Source: Phytopseudomonas argentinensis | GTDB taxonomy: Bacteria > Pseudomonadota > Gammaproteobacteria > Pseudomonadales > Pseudomonadaceae | Assembly (NCBI RefSeq): GCF_900113905.1 | Contig: NZ_FORC01000001.1 | Coordinates: forward strand, 372,001-436,000 | DNA: 64,000 nucleotides | Direction: 5' to 3' | Part shown: piece after piece, positions 15,632 through 25,736 of the stretch | Layout of the letters: every line of letters begins with the position of its first letter | Position numbering within the stretch: position 1 is the first letter of the stretch | Notes under the pieces: model-generated | The model's input: only the letters and a program-made list of their open reading frames with translations | Databases searched by the model: none | What the model was told of the DNA's origin: nothing | Program-made: the position numbers and the translations under genes

Positions 15632-16557
15632 GCACTTTCTGGAGCTGGTACATCACGCTGCTGACCCTCGGCAGCCTGGTCGCGTTGTTCTGGCTGCTGT
15701 TCGCCACACGCAAGGGGGAACGCAAGAACACCACCGACCAGACCATGGGCCATTCCTTCGACGGTATCGAGGAGTACGACAACCCGCTGCCGCGCTGGTG
15801 GTTCATGCTGTTCCTCGGCACGCTGATCTTCGCCGCCGGTTACCTGGCGTTGTACCCGGGCCTGGGCAACTTCAAGGGCCTGCTGCCGGGCTATGAGGAT
15901 GGCTGGACGCAAGTGGCGCAGTGGGAACGGGAAGTGGCCAAGGCCGACGCCCAGTACGGGCCGATCTTCGCCAAGTACTCGGCCATGCCGCTGGAGCAAG
16001 TGGCCCAGGACGAGCAGGCGCTGAAGATGGGCGGCCGGCTGTTCGCCACCTACTGCGCCATCTGCCACGGCTCGGACGCCAAGGGCGCGGTGGGCTTTCC
16101 CAACCTGACCGACGAAAACTGGCGCTGGGGCGGCGACGCCGAAACCATCAAGACCACCATCCTCAATGGGCGCATCGGCGTGATGCCGGCCTGGGGCCAG
16201 GTGCTCGGTGATGACGGCGTGCGCAACGTGGCCGGCTACGTGCGCCATGAACTGGCGGGCCTGCCGCTGGCCGAGGGCAGCAACGTCGATCTGGAACAGG
16301 GCAAGCAGCTGTTCTCCACCACCTGCGTGGCCTGCCACGGCCCGGCAGGCACCGGCATGGCAGCCCTGGGCGCGCCGGACCTGACCCACCCCAGCGGCTG
16401 GATCTACGGCTCGAGCCTGGCGCAACTGCAGCAGACCATCCGCTACGGCCGCAACGGCCAGATGCCCGCGCAGGAGCACTACCTGGGCAACGACAAGGTG
16501 CACCTGCTGGCGGCCTATGTGCTGAGTTTGAGCCGCAAGCCGCAACCGGGCAAATAA
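15628..16557 (+). CDS. ccoP: cbb3-type oxidase subunit III (di-haem cytochrome c), first copy
   Basis: 309 residues. Two N-terminal TM helices ([19 protein letters not shown] and [19 protein letters not shown]) flank the signature [15 protein letters not shown]. Two cytochrome c domains follow with CAICH at ~143-147 and CVACH at ~233-237. It accepts electrons from soluble c-type donors. The ATG overlaps the ccoQ stop (ATGA). Confidence 0.96.
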   Translation: MSTFWSWYITLLTLGSLVALFWLLFATRKGERKNTTDQTMGHSFDGIEEYDNPLPRWWFMLFLGTLIFAAGYLALYPGLGNFKGLLPGYEDGWTQVAQWEREVAKADAQYGPIFAKYSAMPLEQVAQDEQALKMGGRLFATYCAICHGSDAKGAVGFPNLTDENWRWGGDAETIKTTILNGRIGVMPAWGQVLGDDGVRNVAGYVRHELAGLPLAEGSNVDLEQGKQLFSTTCVACHGPAGTGMAALGAPDLTHPSGWIYGSSLAQLQQTIRYGRNGQMPAQEHYLGNDKVHLLAAYVLSLSRKPQPGK

Positions 16558-16566
16558 TGCCCACGT

Positions 16567-16655
16567 GTAGGAGAGGCCGGGCGGCGATCCGCTTTAGCCG
16601 CGAGTTCTTTGTTGCCTGGTCGGGCGCTAAAGCTCGCGGCTGAAGCCGCTCCTAC
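16567..16655. repeat. REP doublet upstream of RAYT
   Basis: GTAGGAG-type REP palindromes in opposite orientation: the left copy begins GTAGGAGAGGCCGGGC and contains GCTTTAGCCGCGAG; the right copy is GCTCGCGGCTGAAGCCGC then TCCTAC. It lies 54 bp before the transposase gene. Confidence 0.8.
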
Positions 16656-16708
16656 GCAGGTCGCCATCTTTCAGCTACCGTTGCTTTACCTACTCAGGAG
16701 GCAACGGA

Positions 16709-17158
16709 ATGCCCCACTCAGTCAGTTTGCGCAAAGGCCGGATCTCTTTAACCAACCACATCTATCTGCTCACGGCCACTGTCGAGAATCGCCAGGCGAT
16801 CTTTGCCGACCTGACGCCCGCTCGCCTCCTCATTCGCGAACTGTATAACGCTCAAGCATCAGGACTGGCAGAGTCGCTCGCCTGGGTAGTCATGCCCGAT
16901 CACCTGCACTGGCTGGTATCACTGCGACAAGGCTCGCTCAGCGAATTGATGCATCGCGTCAAGGGACGCAGCGCCTTGCAGGTGAATAGCCGCCTCGGTC
17001 GCCGAGGCAGACTCTGGCAAGAGGGTTTCCATGACCGAGCGCTACGCCGTGAGGAGGACATACTGCCAACTGCCCGATACATCGTTGCCAATCCTTTACG
17101 GGCAGGCTTGGTAAAGCGTGTCGGTGACTACCCTTTTTGGGATGCAATGTGGCTCTGA
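16709..17158 (+). CDS. REP-associated tyrosine transposase (RAYT)
   Basis: Single-strand Y1/HUH nuclease thought to mobilise or disseminate REP sequences. 149 residues. The HUH motif is PDHLHWLV (His65 and His67) and the catalytic Tyr is ~124 in ARYIVANPLRAGL. The N terminus HIYLLTATVENRQ is typical. A strong CAGGAGG site precedes the ATG. It is flanked by REP doublets on both sides, so this is a complete REPIN–RAYT unit inserted between the two ccoNOQP operons. Length and motifs are intact. Confidence 0.92.
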   Translation: MPHSVSLRKGRISLTNHIYLLTATVENRQAIFADLTPARLLIRELYNAQASGLAESLAWVVMPDHLHWLVSLRQGSLSELMHRVKGRSALQVNSRLGRRGRLWQEGFHDRALRREEDILPTARYIVANPLRAGLVKRVGDYPFWDAMWL

Positions 17159-17209
17159 AGATCTGCTCAATAGCTTCAGCCTGACTACAGAATCTCAATG
17201 CACGCAATC

Positions 17210-17276
17210 GTGGGAGGGGCTTTAGCCCCGAGCTTTTATTCTGGAACAAAGAACTCGGGGCTAAAGCCCCTCCCAC
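17210..17276. repeat. REP doublet (REPIN) downstream of RAYT
   Basis: Two inverted REP arms, 17210-17235 (GTGGGAGGGGCTTTAGCCCC) and 17251-17276, form a near-perfect long hairpin with a 15-base loop. The sequence class (GTGGGAGGGG) differs from the upstream doublet (GTAGGAG). Confidence 0.88.
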
Positions 17277-17449
17277 ATATGCAGGCTCCCAGCAAAACAG
17301 GCTAGCCCCTCGAAACACTGCAAGGCTCATAACAGAGCGCTTTCCGCATATTTCCAACGCATTGCACCGCCCCTGCCGGTCGGGGATACTCGCGCCGCCT
17401 GAAATGCCTGTCGCCCCGCGGCAGCGCCCAGCCCAGCGTGGAACCCAGC

Positions 17450-18904
17450 ATGAGCCCAGCAAGCAGTCCGGCTGCCTACAACTACAAGGTGGTGCGCCAG
17501 TTCGCGGTGATGACCGTGGTCTGGGGCGTGGTCGGTATGGCGCTGGGGGTGTTCATCGCCGCGCAGCTGGTGTGGCCGCAACTGAATCTAGACCTACCCT
17601 GGACCAGTTTCGGCCGCCTGCGCCCGCTGCACACCAATGCGGTGATCTTCGCCTTCGGCGGCTGCGCACTATTCGCCACCAGCTATTACGTGGTGCAGCG
17701 CACCTGCCAGGTGCGGCTGGTCTGCGACCGCCTGGCAGCCTTTACCTTCTGGGGCTGGCAAGCGGTGATAGTCGGCGCGGTGATCAGCCTGCCAATGGGC
17801 TACACCAGCAGCAAGGAATACGCCGAGCTGGAATGGCCGATCGATATCCTCCTGGGTATCGTCTGGTTCGCCTATATCAGCGTGTTCTTCGGCACCCTGT
17901 TCAAGCGCCGCACCCGGCATATCTACGTGGCCAACTGGTTCTTCGGCGCCTTCATCCTGGTCACCGGCATGCTGCACCTGGTCAACAGCGCCGCCGTGCC
18001 GGTCAGCCTGTTCAAGTCCTATTCGGTGTATGCCGGCGCCACGGACGCGATGATCCAGTGGTGGTACGGCCACAACGCCGTAGGCTTCTTCCTGACCACC
18101 GGCTTTCTGGGGATGATGTACTACTTCGTGCCCAAGCAGGCCAACCGGCCGATCTACTCGTACCGGCTGTCCATCGTGCACTTCTGGGCGCTGATCACCC
18201 TGTACATCTGGGCCGGCCCGCACCACCTGCACTACACTGCCCTGCCGGACTGGGCCCAGAGCCTGGGCATGGTGATGTCGATCATCCTCCTGGCGCCAAG
18301 CTGGGGCGGCATGATCAACGGCATGATGACCCTGTCGGGTGCCTGGCATAAGTTGCGTACCGACCCGATCCTGCGCTTCTTGGTCGTCTCCCTGGCGTTC
18401 TACGGCATGAGCACCTTCGAAGGGCCGATGATGGCCATCAAGACGGTCAACGCACTGTCGCACTACACCGACTGGACCATCGGCCATGTGCACGCCGGCG
18501 CCCTGGGCTGGGTGGCGATGATCACCTTCGGCTCGCTGTATCACCTGATCCCCCGGGTGTTCGGCCGCGAGCAGATGCACAGCCTGGCGGCGATCCACCT
18601 GCACTTCTGGCTGGCGACCATCGGCACCGTGCTGTACATCGTCGCCATGTGGGTCAACGGCATCACCCAGGGCCTGATGTGGCGCGCGGTGCAGGAAGAC
18701 GGCACGCTGACCTACTCGTTCATCGAGTCGGTCGCGGCCAGCCACTGGGGCTACGTGGTGCGCATGCTCGGCGGGGTGATCTTCTTCGCCGGCATGCTGC
18801 TGATGGCCTGGAACACCTGGCGCACCATTCGCGGCGCTCAACCGGCCGACTACGACGCCAGCGCGCGGATTCCCCTGGCGCAAAACGGGGAGACCGGCCG
18901 ATGA
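17450..18904 (+). CDS. ccoN: cbb3-type cytochrome c oxidase subunit I, second copy
   Basis: Second catalytic subunit, 484 residues from ATG 17450; the GTG at 17438 was judged too early. All haem and copper ligands are present ([41 protein letters not shown]). Large parts are nearly identical to the first copy, especially the central and 3' regions, while the N terminus and some loops differ. By position next to ccoG it corresponds to cco1 of P. aeruginosa (inference). The stop overlaps the ccoO start by ATGA. Confidence 0.96.
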   Translation: MSPASSPAAYNYKVVRQFAVMTVVWGVVGMALGVFIAAQLVWPQLNLDLPWTSFGRLRPLHTNAVIFAFGGCALFATSYYVVQRTCQVRLVCDRLAAFTFWGWQAVIVGAVISLPMGYTSSKEYAELEWPIDILLGIVWFAYISVFFGTLFKRRTRHIYVANWFFGAFILVTGMLHLVNSAAVPVSLFKSYSVYAGATDAMIQWWYGHNAVGFFLTTGFLGMMYYFVPKQANRPIYSYRLSIVHFWALITLYIWAGPHHLHYTALPDWAQSLGMVMSIILLAPSWGGMINGMMTLSGAWHKLRTDPILRFLVVSLAFYGMSTFEGPMMAIKTVNALSHYTDWTIGHVHAGALGWVAMITFGSLYHLIPRVFGREQMHSLAAIHLHFWLATIGTVLYIVAMWVNGITQGLMWRAVQEDGTLTYSFIESVAASHWGYVVRMLGGVIFFAGMLLMAWNTWRTIRGAQPADYDASARIPLAQNGETGR

Positions 18905-19509
18905 AGCACGACCTGATCGAAAAGAATCTGGGCCTGATGACCCTGCTGATGGTCATCGCCGTGAGCATCGGCGGCCTCACCCAGATCGTGCCGCTGTTCT
19001 TCCAGGACGTGGTCAACGAGCCGGTGGCCGGCATGCGGCCCTACACCGCGCTGCAGCTCGAAGGCCGCGACATCTACATCCGCGAGGGCTGCGTAGGCTG
19101 CCATTCGCAGATGATCCGCCCGTTCCGCGCCGAAACCGAGCGCTACGGCCATTATTCGGTGGCTGGCGAAAGCGTCTGGGATCACCCCTTCCTGTGGGGC
19201 TCCAAGCGCACCGGCCCGGACCTGGCGCGGATCGGCGGGCGCTACTCGGACGAGTGGCACCGCGCCCACCTGATCAACCCCCGCGACCTGGTGCCGGAAT
19301 CGAAGATGCCCGCCTATCCCTGGCTGGCCGAGCGCAGGCTCGATGGCGCCCTGAGCGCCGAAAAGCTCAAGGTCATGCAGGGCTTCGGCATTCCCTACAG
19401 CGACGAGGATATCGCCAAGGCCCGCGAGGCGGTGGCCGGCAAGAGCGAGCTGGACGCACTGATCGCCTACCTGCAGGTGCTCGGCACCTCGATTGCCAAC
19501 AAGCGGTGA
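18901..19509 (+). CDS. ccoO: cbb3-type oxidase subunit II, second copy
   Basis: 202 residues with N-terminal TM helix and one haem site CVGCH followed by [18 protein letters not shown], as in the first copy. Differences concentrate in the C-terminal third ([18 protein letters not shown]). Start overlaps the ccoN stop. Confidence 0.96.
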   Translation: MKHDLIEKNLGLMTLLMVIAVSIGGLTQIVPLFFQDVVNEPVAGMRPYTALQLEGRDIYIREGCVGCHSQMIRPFRAETERYGHYSVAGESVWDHPFLWGSKRTGPDLARIGGRYSDEWHRAHLINPRDLVPESKMPAYPWLAERRLDGALSAEKLKVMQGFGIPYSDEDIAKAREAVAGKSELDALIAYLQVLGTSIANKR

Positions 19510-19513
19510 CGCC

Positions 19514-19717
19514 ATGCCAGCCTTTCTGACCGACATCGGCACCATCCGCGGCATCGGCACCGCCGTGGTGTTCATCGCCTTCGTCGCCGTGATGCTCTGG
19601 GCCTACAGCAGCAAGCGCAAGTCCAGCTTCGACGAAGCGGCCAACCTGCCCTTCGCCGACGAGCAGCCGCCGAGCGCCAGCCAGCAGAACCACAAGCTCG
19701 AGGACGACAAACCTTGA
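19514..19717 (+). CDS. ccoQ: cbb3-type oxidase small subunit CcoQ, second copy
   Basis: 67 residues from ATG 19514, four bases after the ccoO stop; the longer in-frame start at 19493 lies inside ccoO. One TM helix ([17 protein letters not shown]), then [13 protein letters not shown]. The C-terminal tail is longer than in the first copy. Confidence 0.92.
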   Translation: MPAFLTDIGTIRGIGTAVVFIAFVAVMLWAYSSKRKSSFDEAANLPFADEQPPSASQQNHKLEDDKP

Positions 19718-20661
19718 GCACCTTCTGGAGCCTGTTCATCGCGCTGGCCACCCTCGGCACGCTGCTGGGCCTGGCCTGGCTGCTTATCGCCACCCGTACG
19801 GGCCAGCGGCCGGGCGACAGCGAGCAGACCACGGGGCACAGCTTCGACGGCATCGAGGAATACGACAACCCGCTGCCGCGCTGGTGGTTCCTGCTGTTTC
19901 TCGGCACCCTGGCATTCGCCTTCGGCTACCTGCTGCTCTACCCCGGGCTGGGCAACTTCAAGGGCCTGCTGCCCGGCTATGACGAGGGCTGGACCCAGGT
20001 CGGCCAGTGGCAGCGCGAGATGGCCGCCGCCGACGCACGCTACAGCCCGCTGTTCGCCGGGTACGCGGCCACACCCATCAGCGAACTGGCCAGGGACGAG
20101 AAGGCGCTGAGAATCGGTGGCCGGTTGTTCGCCAACAACTGCGCGGTGTGCCACGGCGCCGATGCCAAAGGCGCCTTCGGTTTTCCCAACCTGACCGATG
20201 ACGACTGGCTGTACGGCGGCGACCCGGAAACCATCAAGACCTCCATCATGCAGGGCCGCCAGGGCGTGATGCCGGCCTGGCAAGAGATTCTCGGCGACAA
20301 CGGCGTGCGCGACGTGACCGCCTACGTGCGCAGCCTCTCGAACCTGGAAAACCCGGCGCACATCGCCGTCGACCTGGACGCGGGCAGACAGCTCTACGCC
20401 ACCAATTGCGCCATGTGCCACGGCCCCGACGGCAAGGGCCTGCAGGTGCTCGGCGCACCAGACCTCACGGACAAGGTGTGGCTGTACGGTTCCAGCTTCG
20501 CCCAGGTGCAGCAGACCATTCGCTATGGGCGCAGCGGCAAGATGCCGGCGCAGGCGGAGTTTCTCGGCAACGACAAGGTGCACCTGTTGGCCGCCTACGT
20601 GTACAGCCTGTCGCAGCGCGAAAAGGCGCCGGCAGAAGCGCAAAACCGGGAGAAAGATTAG
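19714..20661 (+). CDS. ccoP: cbb3-type oxidase subunit III, second copy (TTG start)
   Basis: 315 residues. The start is a TTG overlapping the ccoQ stop (TTGA), in contrast to the ATG of the first copy; the encoded N terminus [14 protein letters not shown] aligns with copy 1, so the start is secure. [15 protein letters not shown] signature; haem sites CAVCH (~143) and CAMCH (~232). The C terminus is a few residues longer and polar. Confidence 0.95.
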   Translation: MSTFWSLFIALATLGTLLGLAWLLIATRTGQRPGDSEQTTGHSFDGIEEYDNPLPRWWFLLFLGTLAFAFGYLLLYPGLGNFKGLLPGYDEGWTQVGQWQREMAAADARYSPLFAGYAATPISELARDEKALRIGGRLFANNCAVCHGADAKGAFGFPNLTDDDWLYGGDPETIKTSIMQGRQGVMPAWQEILGDNGVRDVTAYVRSLSNLENPAHIAVDLDAGRQLYATNCAMCHGPDGKGLQVLGAPDLTDKVWLYGSSFAQVQQTIRYGRSGKMPAQAEFLGNDKVHLLAAYVYSLSQREKAPAEAQNREKD

Positions 20662-20666
20662 GTGCA

Positions 20667-20680
20667 CTGATCTAGGTCAG
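20667..20680. promoter_or_regulatory. ANR/FNR-like box upstream of ccoG
   Basis: CTGAT-CTAG-GTCAG is palindromic and close to the TTGAT-N4-ATCAA consensus. It lies 161 bp before the ccoG start, which suits oxygen-responsive control of the ccoGHIS genes. anr itself is encoded 8 kb downstream. Confidence 0.55.
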
Positions 20681-20841
20681 GACGGCTCCGGCCTGCTGAC
20701 CCTAGCATGGCCCTGCACCTACCCTGCGACGGGTAGCCGCAAGTCCGATCCGGCGTTGCGGCGTACCATCGGCGCAGCGAACGATCGCGACCGGCACGTA
20801 TCGGTCGCGACAGGCCCGACCAACCGTTGTGGTAGCCCTCG

Positions 20842-22248
20842 ATGAGCCAACAGATCCCCGTCAAGAACGTCACGCCGCCCGCCGGCGAGACCATCGACCT
20901 CTATGCCAGTCGCGAGAAGATCCACACCCGCGCGTTCAGCGGCTTCTACCGCAACCTGCGACGCGCTGGCGGCGCTCTGTTGTTCATCCTCTACTTCGGC
21001 ACCGTATGGCTGAACTGGAACGGCCACCAGGCGGTGTGGTGGAACCTGCCGGAGCGCAAGTTCCACATCTTCGGCGCCACATACTGGCCCCAGGATTTTG
21101 TGCTGCTCTCGGCACTGCTGATCATCGCCGCCTTCGGGCTGTTCTTCATCACCGTGTTCGCCGGCCGGGTGTGGTGCGGCTACACCTGCCCGCAGAGCGT
21201 GTTCACCTGGATTTTCATGTGGGCGGAAAAGGTCACCGAGGGCGACCGCAACCAGCGCATGAAGCTGGAAAAGGCGCCGATGAGTGCCAACAAATTCGCT
21301 CGCCGCTTCGCCAAGCACAGCATCTGGCTGGGCGTTTCCCTGGTCACCGCACTGACCTTCGTCGGCTACTTCTCGCCGATCCGCGAACTGCTCGCCGAAC
21401 TGGTCACCTTCGAGGCCAGCGGCTGGGCGCTGTTCTGGATTGCCTTCTTCACCCTCGCCACCTACGGCAATGCCGGCTGGCTACGCGAGCAGGTGTGCAT
21501 TCACATGTGCCCCTATGCGCGCTTCCAGAGCGTGATGTTCGACCAGGACACGCTGATCGTCTCCTACGACCCGCGCCGTGGCGAAACCCGCGGCCCGCGC
21601 AAGAAGACCGCCGACCACAAGGCCCAGGGCCTGGGCGACTGCATCGACTGCACCCTGTGCGTGCAGGTGTGCCCGACCGGCATCGATATTCGCGACGGCC
21701 TGCAGATCGAGTGCATCGGTTGCGCCGCGTGCATCGACGCCTGCGACGCCGTCATGGACAAGATGAACTACCCGCGCGGGCTGATCAGCTACACCACCGA
21801 ACACAACCTCTCGGGGCAGAAGACGCGTCTGCTGCGCCCACGGCTGATCGGCTACGCCATCGCCCTCCTGGCCATGCTGGCGGTATTCGCCTGGGCAGTG
21901 AGCAACCGCCCGCTGGTCGAGCTGGACGTGCTCAAGGATCGGGTACTCTACCGCGAGAACGAGCTGGGCCGAATCGAGAACGTCTACACCCTGAAGATCA
22001 TGAACAAGGCCCAGCAGGACGTCGTCTACCGTATCGAGGCCGACGGCCTGGACGGCCTGGTCTACGAAGGCCGCCGCGAAGTGCGCGCCCTGGCCGGCGA
22101 AGTGCTGGCGATCCCGGTGGAGCTGTCCATCGACGCCGAGAAACTGCCGTCGAGCACCAACGAGATCACCTTCCACATCCGTGCCACCGACGACGACAGC
22201 ATCCACAACGACGCCAGCAGCCGCTTTATCGGCCCGAGCATGAGATAG
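20842..22248 (+). CDS. ccoG: CcoG/RdxA/FixG cytochrome c oxidase accessory protein
   Basis: Membrane-bound iron-sulphur protein implicated in copper reduction during cbb3 assembly. 468 residues. About five TM helices; a periplasm-proximal VWCGYTCPQSVFTW and REQVCIHMCPYARFQ; then a ferredoxin domain with CIDCTLCVQVCPTG and CIGCAACIDACD; and a C-terminal Ig-like domain (FixG_C). First gene of the accessory set following the two oxidase operons. Confidence 0.95.
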   Translation: MSQQIPVKNVTPPAGETIDLYASREKIHTRAFSGFYRNLRRAGGALLFILYFGTVWLNWNGHQAVWWNLPERKFHIFGATYWPQDFVLLSALLIIAAFGLFFITVFAGRVWCGYTCPQSVFTWIFMWAEKVTEGDRNQRMKLEKAPMSANKFARRFAKHSIWLGVSLVTALTFVGYFSPIRELLAELVTFEASGWALFWIAFFTLATYGNAGWLREQVCIHMCPYARFQSVMFDQDTLIVSYDPRRGETRGPRKKTADHKAQGLGDCIDCTLCVQVCPTGIDIRDGLQIECIGCAACIDACDAVMDKMNYPRGLISYTTEHNLSGQKTRLLRPRLIGYAIALLAMLAVFAWAVSNRPLVELDVLKDRVLYRENELGRIENVYTLKIMNKAQQDVVYRIEADGLDGLVYEGRREVRALAGEVLAIPVELSIDAEKLPSSTNEITFHIRATDDDSIHNDASSRFIGPSMR

Positions 22249-22591
22249 CGAAGGTGAACGTCGGCTTGAGCTTTTTGGTGTGCCCTCACACAAGATGTCC
22301 AGGCGACAAACAATTGCCCCTTCAGAAGGCCGAGTGGAATCATTGTGCAGGGGGACGAGCCGCATGGATGCGGCGAGAGGCCTGATGGGCCAGGGATGGC
22401 CCTTCCAGGCCGGCCCCTGGAGCAATGATGGAGCGAGGGAACCCCAGCGAAGCTGGGGCCGGATGGCGGGGCTAGACCTTTTGGTTTCTTTTGGGGCAAT
22501 GCCAAAAGAAACCCGCTCGTCAGAGCGGAAATGAATGCACTGACAACACGGTAATTGTCACAAACCGCAAATGTGAAGGATCCATCCAGCG
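22249..22591. repeat. Palindrome-rich intergenic region between ccoG and ccoH
   Basis: This 343-bp gap interrupts an otherwise tight operon. It contains nested palindromes: CCGCATGGATGCGG, GGGCCAGGGATGGCCC, CCCCAGCGAAGCTGGGG, plus TTTTGGTTTCTTTTGGGG facing CCAAAAGAAACC, and GCTCGTCAGAGCG. The …CATGGATG… and TTTTGGT…CAAAAG layout matches a dispersed non-coding repeat I know from Pseudomonas intergenic regions. No credible ORF. Confidence 0.6.
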
Positions 22592-23098
22592 ATGAACGAA
22601 GAGCTCCAACCCGCCCCCTGGTACAAGCAGTTCTGGCCCTGGTTCCTGATCGCCCTGCTCGGCTACTCGGTGATCCAGGGGTTGACCCTGCTGACCGTCG
22701 CCACCCGCAATCCGCCGGGGTTGATCTCCGACGACTACTACGACGTCGGCAAGGGCATCAACCAGTCCCTGGAGCGCGAAAACCTGGCAGTGAGCCTGAA
22801 ACTGCAGGCGACGCTAGACCTGGACGACGAACGTGGCATCGCCGAATTGCAACTACACGGCGCCAGCGCGCCCGCGCAACTGGTGCTCAACCTGGTGTCG
22901 CCGACCCAGCCGGAGCGCGATCGCCGCGTGGTGCTGCAGCATCAGGGCCAGGGCCTGTACCGCGGCAACCTGCAGGACAGCGTGCAGGGCCGGCGCTTCG
23001 TCGAGCTGATCGGCCAGGAAGGCAGCCAGGACTGGCGCCTGTTCGAGGAAGAAACCCTGGAAACCGGCAAGAGCATCAGGCTCGGGGATGAACGCTGA
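22592..23098 (+). CDS. ccoH: CcoH/FixH-family assembly protein
   Basis: 168 residues with one N-terminal TM helix ([20 protein letters not shown]), then [18 protein letters not shown], the FixH signature, and a periplasmic beta-rich domain. It binds and stabilises the cbb3 complex during assembly. Its TGA overlaps the proposed CTG start of ccoI. Confidence 0.93.
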   Translation: MNEELQPAPWYKQFWPWFLIALLGYSVIQGLTLLTVATRNPPGLISDDYYDVGKGINQSLERENLAVSLKLQATLDLDDERGIAELQLHGASAPAQLVLNLVSPTQPERDRRVVLQHQGQGLYRGNLQDSVQGRRFVELIGQEGSQDWRLFEEETLETGKSIRLGDER

Positions 23099-25536
23099 TC
23101 GACACCTCGCTTGCAACCAGCGCGCCGCTCGAGCGCAGCAGCCCGGCGCCCTGCTACCACTGCGGCCTGCCGGCGCCGGCGGGCAGCCGTTTTTCGGCGG
23201 TGGTACTGGGCCAATCGCGCGCGCTGTGCTGCCCGGGCTGCCAGGCGGTGGCCGAAACCATCGTGCAGAACGGCCTGGAGCACTACTACAGCCACCGCAG
23301 CGAGGCGGCCAACAATCCCCAGCAATTGCCCCAGGCGCTGCCCGACGAACTGGCCCTTTATGACCGCCGCGACGTGCAGCAGCCCTTCGTCGAACAAAGC
23401 GGCGAATGGAGCGAAACCAGCCTGCTGATCGAGGGCATCAGCTGCGCAGCCTGTGGCTGGCTGATCGAAAAGCACCTCAATGCCCTGCCCGGCGTGGCCG
23501 AGGCGCACCTGAACCTGTCCAACCATCGCCTGCGGGTACGCTGGAGCGCCAGCGCCCTGCCCTTGAGCGGGCTGCTCGGCGAAGTGCGGCGCATCGGCTA
23601 TGCCGCCCACCCCTGGCAGGCCGACGCCGCCGCCGAGCAGCTGACCCGCGAGAACCGCCGCGCCATGCGCCAGCTGGGCGTCGCCGGGCTGCTGTGGATG
23701 CAGGTGATGATGGCCAGCATGGCCACCTGGCCGGAGTTCAACGTCGACCTGAGCCCGGAGCTGGACAGCATCCTGCGCTGGGTCAGCCTGTTCCTCACCA
23801 CGCCCATCGTCTTCTACTGCTGCGGCCAGTTCTTTCGCGGCGCGCTGCGCGACCTGCGCACCCGTCACCTGAGCATGGACGTCTCCGTGTCGCTGGCCAT
23901 CGGCGGCGCCTACGCGGCGGGCATCTGGTCCACGGTCATGGGCCATGGCGAGTTGTATTTCGATGCCGTGGGCATGTTCGCCCTGTTCCTGCTCAGCGGT
24001 CGCTACCTGGAACGCCGCGCCCGGGAGCGTACCGCGGCGGCTACCGCGCAACTGGTCAAGCTGCTGCCGGCCTCGTGCCTGCGCCTGGATGAACAGGGCC
24101 AGGGCCAGCGCATCCTGCTCAGCGAGCTGCAACCCGGCGACCAGGTGCTGGTGCCACCGGGTGCGCTGATCCCGGCCGACGGCCAGGTGCTGGCCGGGCA
24201 GTCCAGCGTCGATGAATCGCTGCTCACCGGCGAGTACCTGCCACAGGCGCGCAGCGTCGGCGATGGCGTGACCGCTGGCACCCTCAATGTCGAGGGGCCG
24301 CTGACCGTCGAGGTGCAGGCACTGGGCGACGCCACCCGGCTGTCGGCCATCGTCCGCCTGCTGGAGCGGGCACAAAGCGAGAAGCCGCGCCTGGCTGAGA
24401 TCGCCGACCGGGTGGCGCAGTGGTTCCTGTTGATCGTGCTGGTGGTGGCGGCCATCGTCGGGGTTGTCTGGTGGCAGCTCGATGCATCGCAGGCATTTTG
24501 GGTGGTGCTCGCCCTGCTTGTCGCCACCTGCCCCTGCGCCCTCGCCCTGGCGACGCCGACAGCGCTGACCACGGCCACCGGCACCCTGCACAAACTCGGC
24601 ATGCTGCTGACCCGCGGCCACGTGCTGGAAGGCCTTGAGCAGATCGACACGCTGATCGTCGACAAGACCGGCACCCTCACCGAAGGCCGCCTGACCCTGC
24701 GTGCCGTGCACCCGCTCGGCTCGCTGGATGGCGATACCTGCCTGGCCCTGGCCGCGGCGCTGGAAAGCCAATCGGAACATCCGATCGCCCGCGCCTTCGG
24801 CCGCGCCACGGCGCGCGTTGAGGCGCTAGAAAACATTCCCGGCCTGGGTCTGCAAGGCATCGTCGAGGGGCGGCGCCTGCGCATAGGCGGGGCCGAGTTC
24901 GTCAGCGCGCTGAGCGGCTGTACCGCACCGGCCATCGCCGGTGGACAGGGCCAGTGGCTGCTGCTCGGCGACGAGCAAGGGCCGCTGGCCTGGTTCGTAC
25001 TCGACGACCGCTTGCGCGAGGATGCCCCCGCCCTGGTCGAGGCGGCATGTGGGCGTGGTTGGCAGATCCTGCTGCTCAGCGGCGACAGCTCGCCCATGGT
25101 CGGCGAAGTGGCCCGCCAGCTGGGTATCGACCAGGCCCGCGGCGGGCTGACACCGGACGCCAAGCTGGCCATCCTGCGCGACCTGCAGGCCAGAGGCCGC
25201 CGTGTGCTGATGCTCGGTGACGGCGTCAACGACGTGCCGGTACTCGCCGGCGCCGATATCAGCGTGGCCATGGGTTCGGCCTCGGATCTGGCCAAGACCA
25301 GCGCCGACGCCGTGCTGCTCTCCAATCGGCTGACCAGCCTGGTCGATGCCCTGCGCCTGGCGCGCCGCACCCGCACCATCATCATCGAGAACCTGGCCTG
25401 GGCCGGGCTGTACAATGGCCTGGTGCTGCCCTTCGCCGCCCTCGGCTGGATCACGCCGATCTGGGCCGCCCTGGGCATGTCGGCCAGCTCTTTGCTGGTG
25501 GTACTCAACGCACTGCGCCTGGGGAAAGCACCATGA
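23095..25536 (+). CDS. ccoI: CcoI copper-transporting P1B-type ATPase (CTG start)
   Basis: Copper exporter needed to metallate the cbb3 oxidase. The frame encodes the family's N-terminal metal-binding motif CYHCGLPAP … [10 protein letters not shown] well upstream of any ATG, GTG or TTG that would keep it; the frame opens only at 23092. The one fitting start is CTG 23095, overlapping the ccoH stop as CTGA, giving 813 residues, the usual length. Other motifs: GISCAACGW (~114), CPC (479-481), DKTGTLTEG (~523), GDGVND (~708). The stop overlaps ccoS. Confidence 0.93.
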   Translation: MIDTSLATSAPLERSSPAPCYHCGLPAPAGSRFSAVVLGQSRALCCPGCQAVAETIVQNGLEHYYSHRSEAANNPQQLPQALPDELALYDRRDVQQPFVEQSGEWSETSLLIEGISCAACGWLIEKHLNALPGVAEAHLNLSNHRLRVRWSASALPLSGLLGEVRRIGYAAHPWQADAAAEQLTRENRRAMRQLGVAGLLWMQVMMASMATWPEFNVDLSPELDSILRWVSLFLTTPIVFYCCGQFFRGALRDLRTRHLSMDVSVSLAIGGAYAAGIWSTVMGHGELYFDAVGMFALFLLSGRYLERRARERTAAATAQLVKLLPASCLRLDEQGQGQRILLSELQPGDQVLVPPGALIPADGQVLAGQSSVDESLLTGEYLPQARSVGDGVTAGTLNVEGPLTVEVQALGDATRLSAIVRLLERAQSEKPRLAEIADRVAQWFLLIVLVVAAIVGVVWWQLDASQAFWVVLALLVATCPCALALATPTALTTATGTLHKLGMLLTRGHVLEGLEQIDTLIVDKTGTLTEGRLTLRAVHPLGSLDGDTCLALAAALESQSEHPIARAFGRATARVEALENIPGLGLQGIVEGRRLRIGGAEFVSALSGCTAPAIAGGQGQWLLLGDEQGPLAWFVLDDRLREDAPALVEAACGRGWQILLLSGDSSPMVGEVARQLGIDQARGGLTPDAKLAILRDLQARGRRVLMLGDGVNDVPVLAGADISVAMGSASDLAKTSADAVLLSNRLTSLVDALRLARRTRTIIIENLAWAGLYNGLVLPFAALGWITPIWAALGMSASSLLVVLNALRLGKAP

Positions 25537-25736
25537 CCGCACTGTATATCCTGATTCCCGTCGCCCTGCTGCTGGTGATCTTCGCCGTGTGGCTGTTCTT
25601 CTGGGCCGTGGACAGCGGCCAGTACGACGACCTCGACAGCCCGGCGCACCGCATCCTCTTCGACGACGATGACCCACGCCACCAGGCGGCGGTGAAACAG
25701 GCCAAACACGAGCCCACTGTCAAAGACCATGACTGA
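25533..25736 (+). CDS. ccoS: CcoS cbb3 oxidase assembly protein
   Basis: 67 residues: N-terminal TM helix (LYILIPVALLLVIFAVWLFF) followed by WAVDSGQYDDLDSPAHRIL, the CcoS/FixS signature. Required for cofactor insertion into CcoN. ATG overlaps the ccoI stop. Confidence 0.94.
   Translation: MTALYILIPVALLLVIFAVWLFFWAVDSGQYDDLDSPAHRILFDDDDPRHQAAVKQAKHEPTVKDHD

Noticed and set aside
16709..17158. RAYT considered as an ordinary insertion sequence
   Set aside because: No terminal inverted repeats or target duplication; the HUH motifs and flanking REP doublets define the RAYT class.
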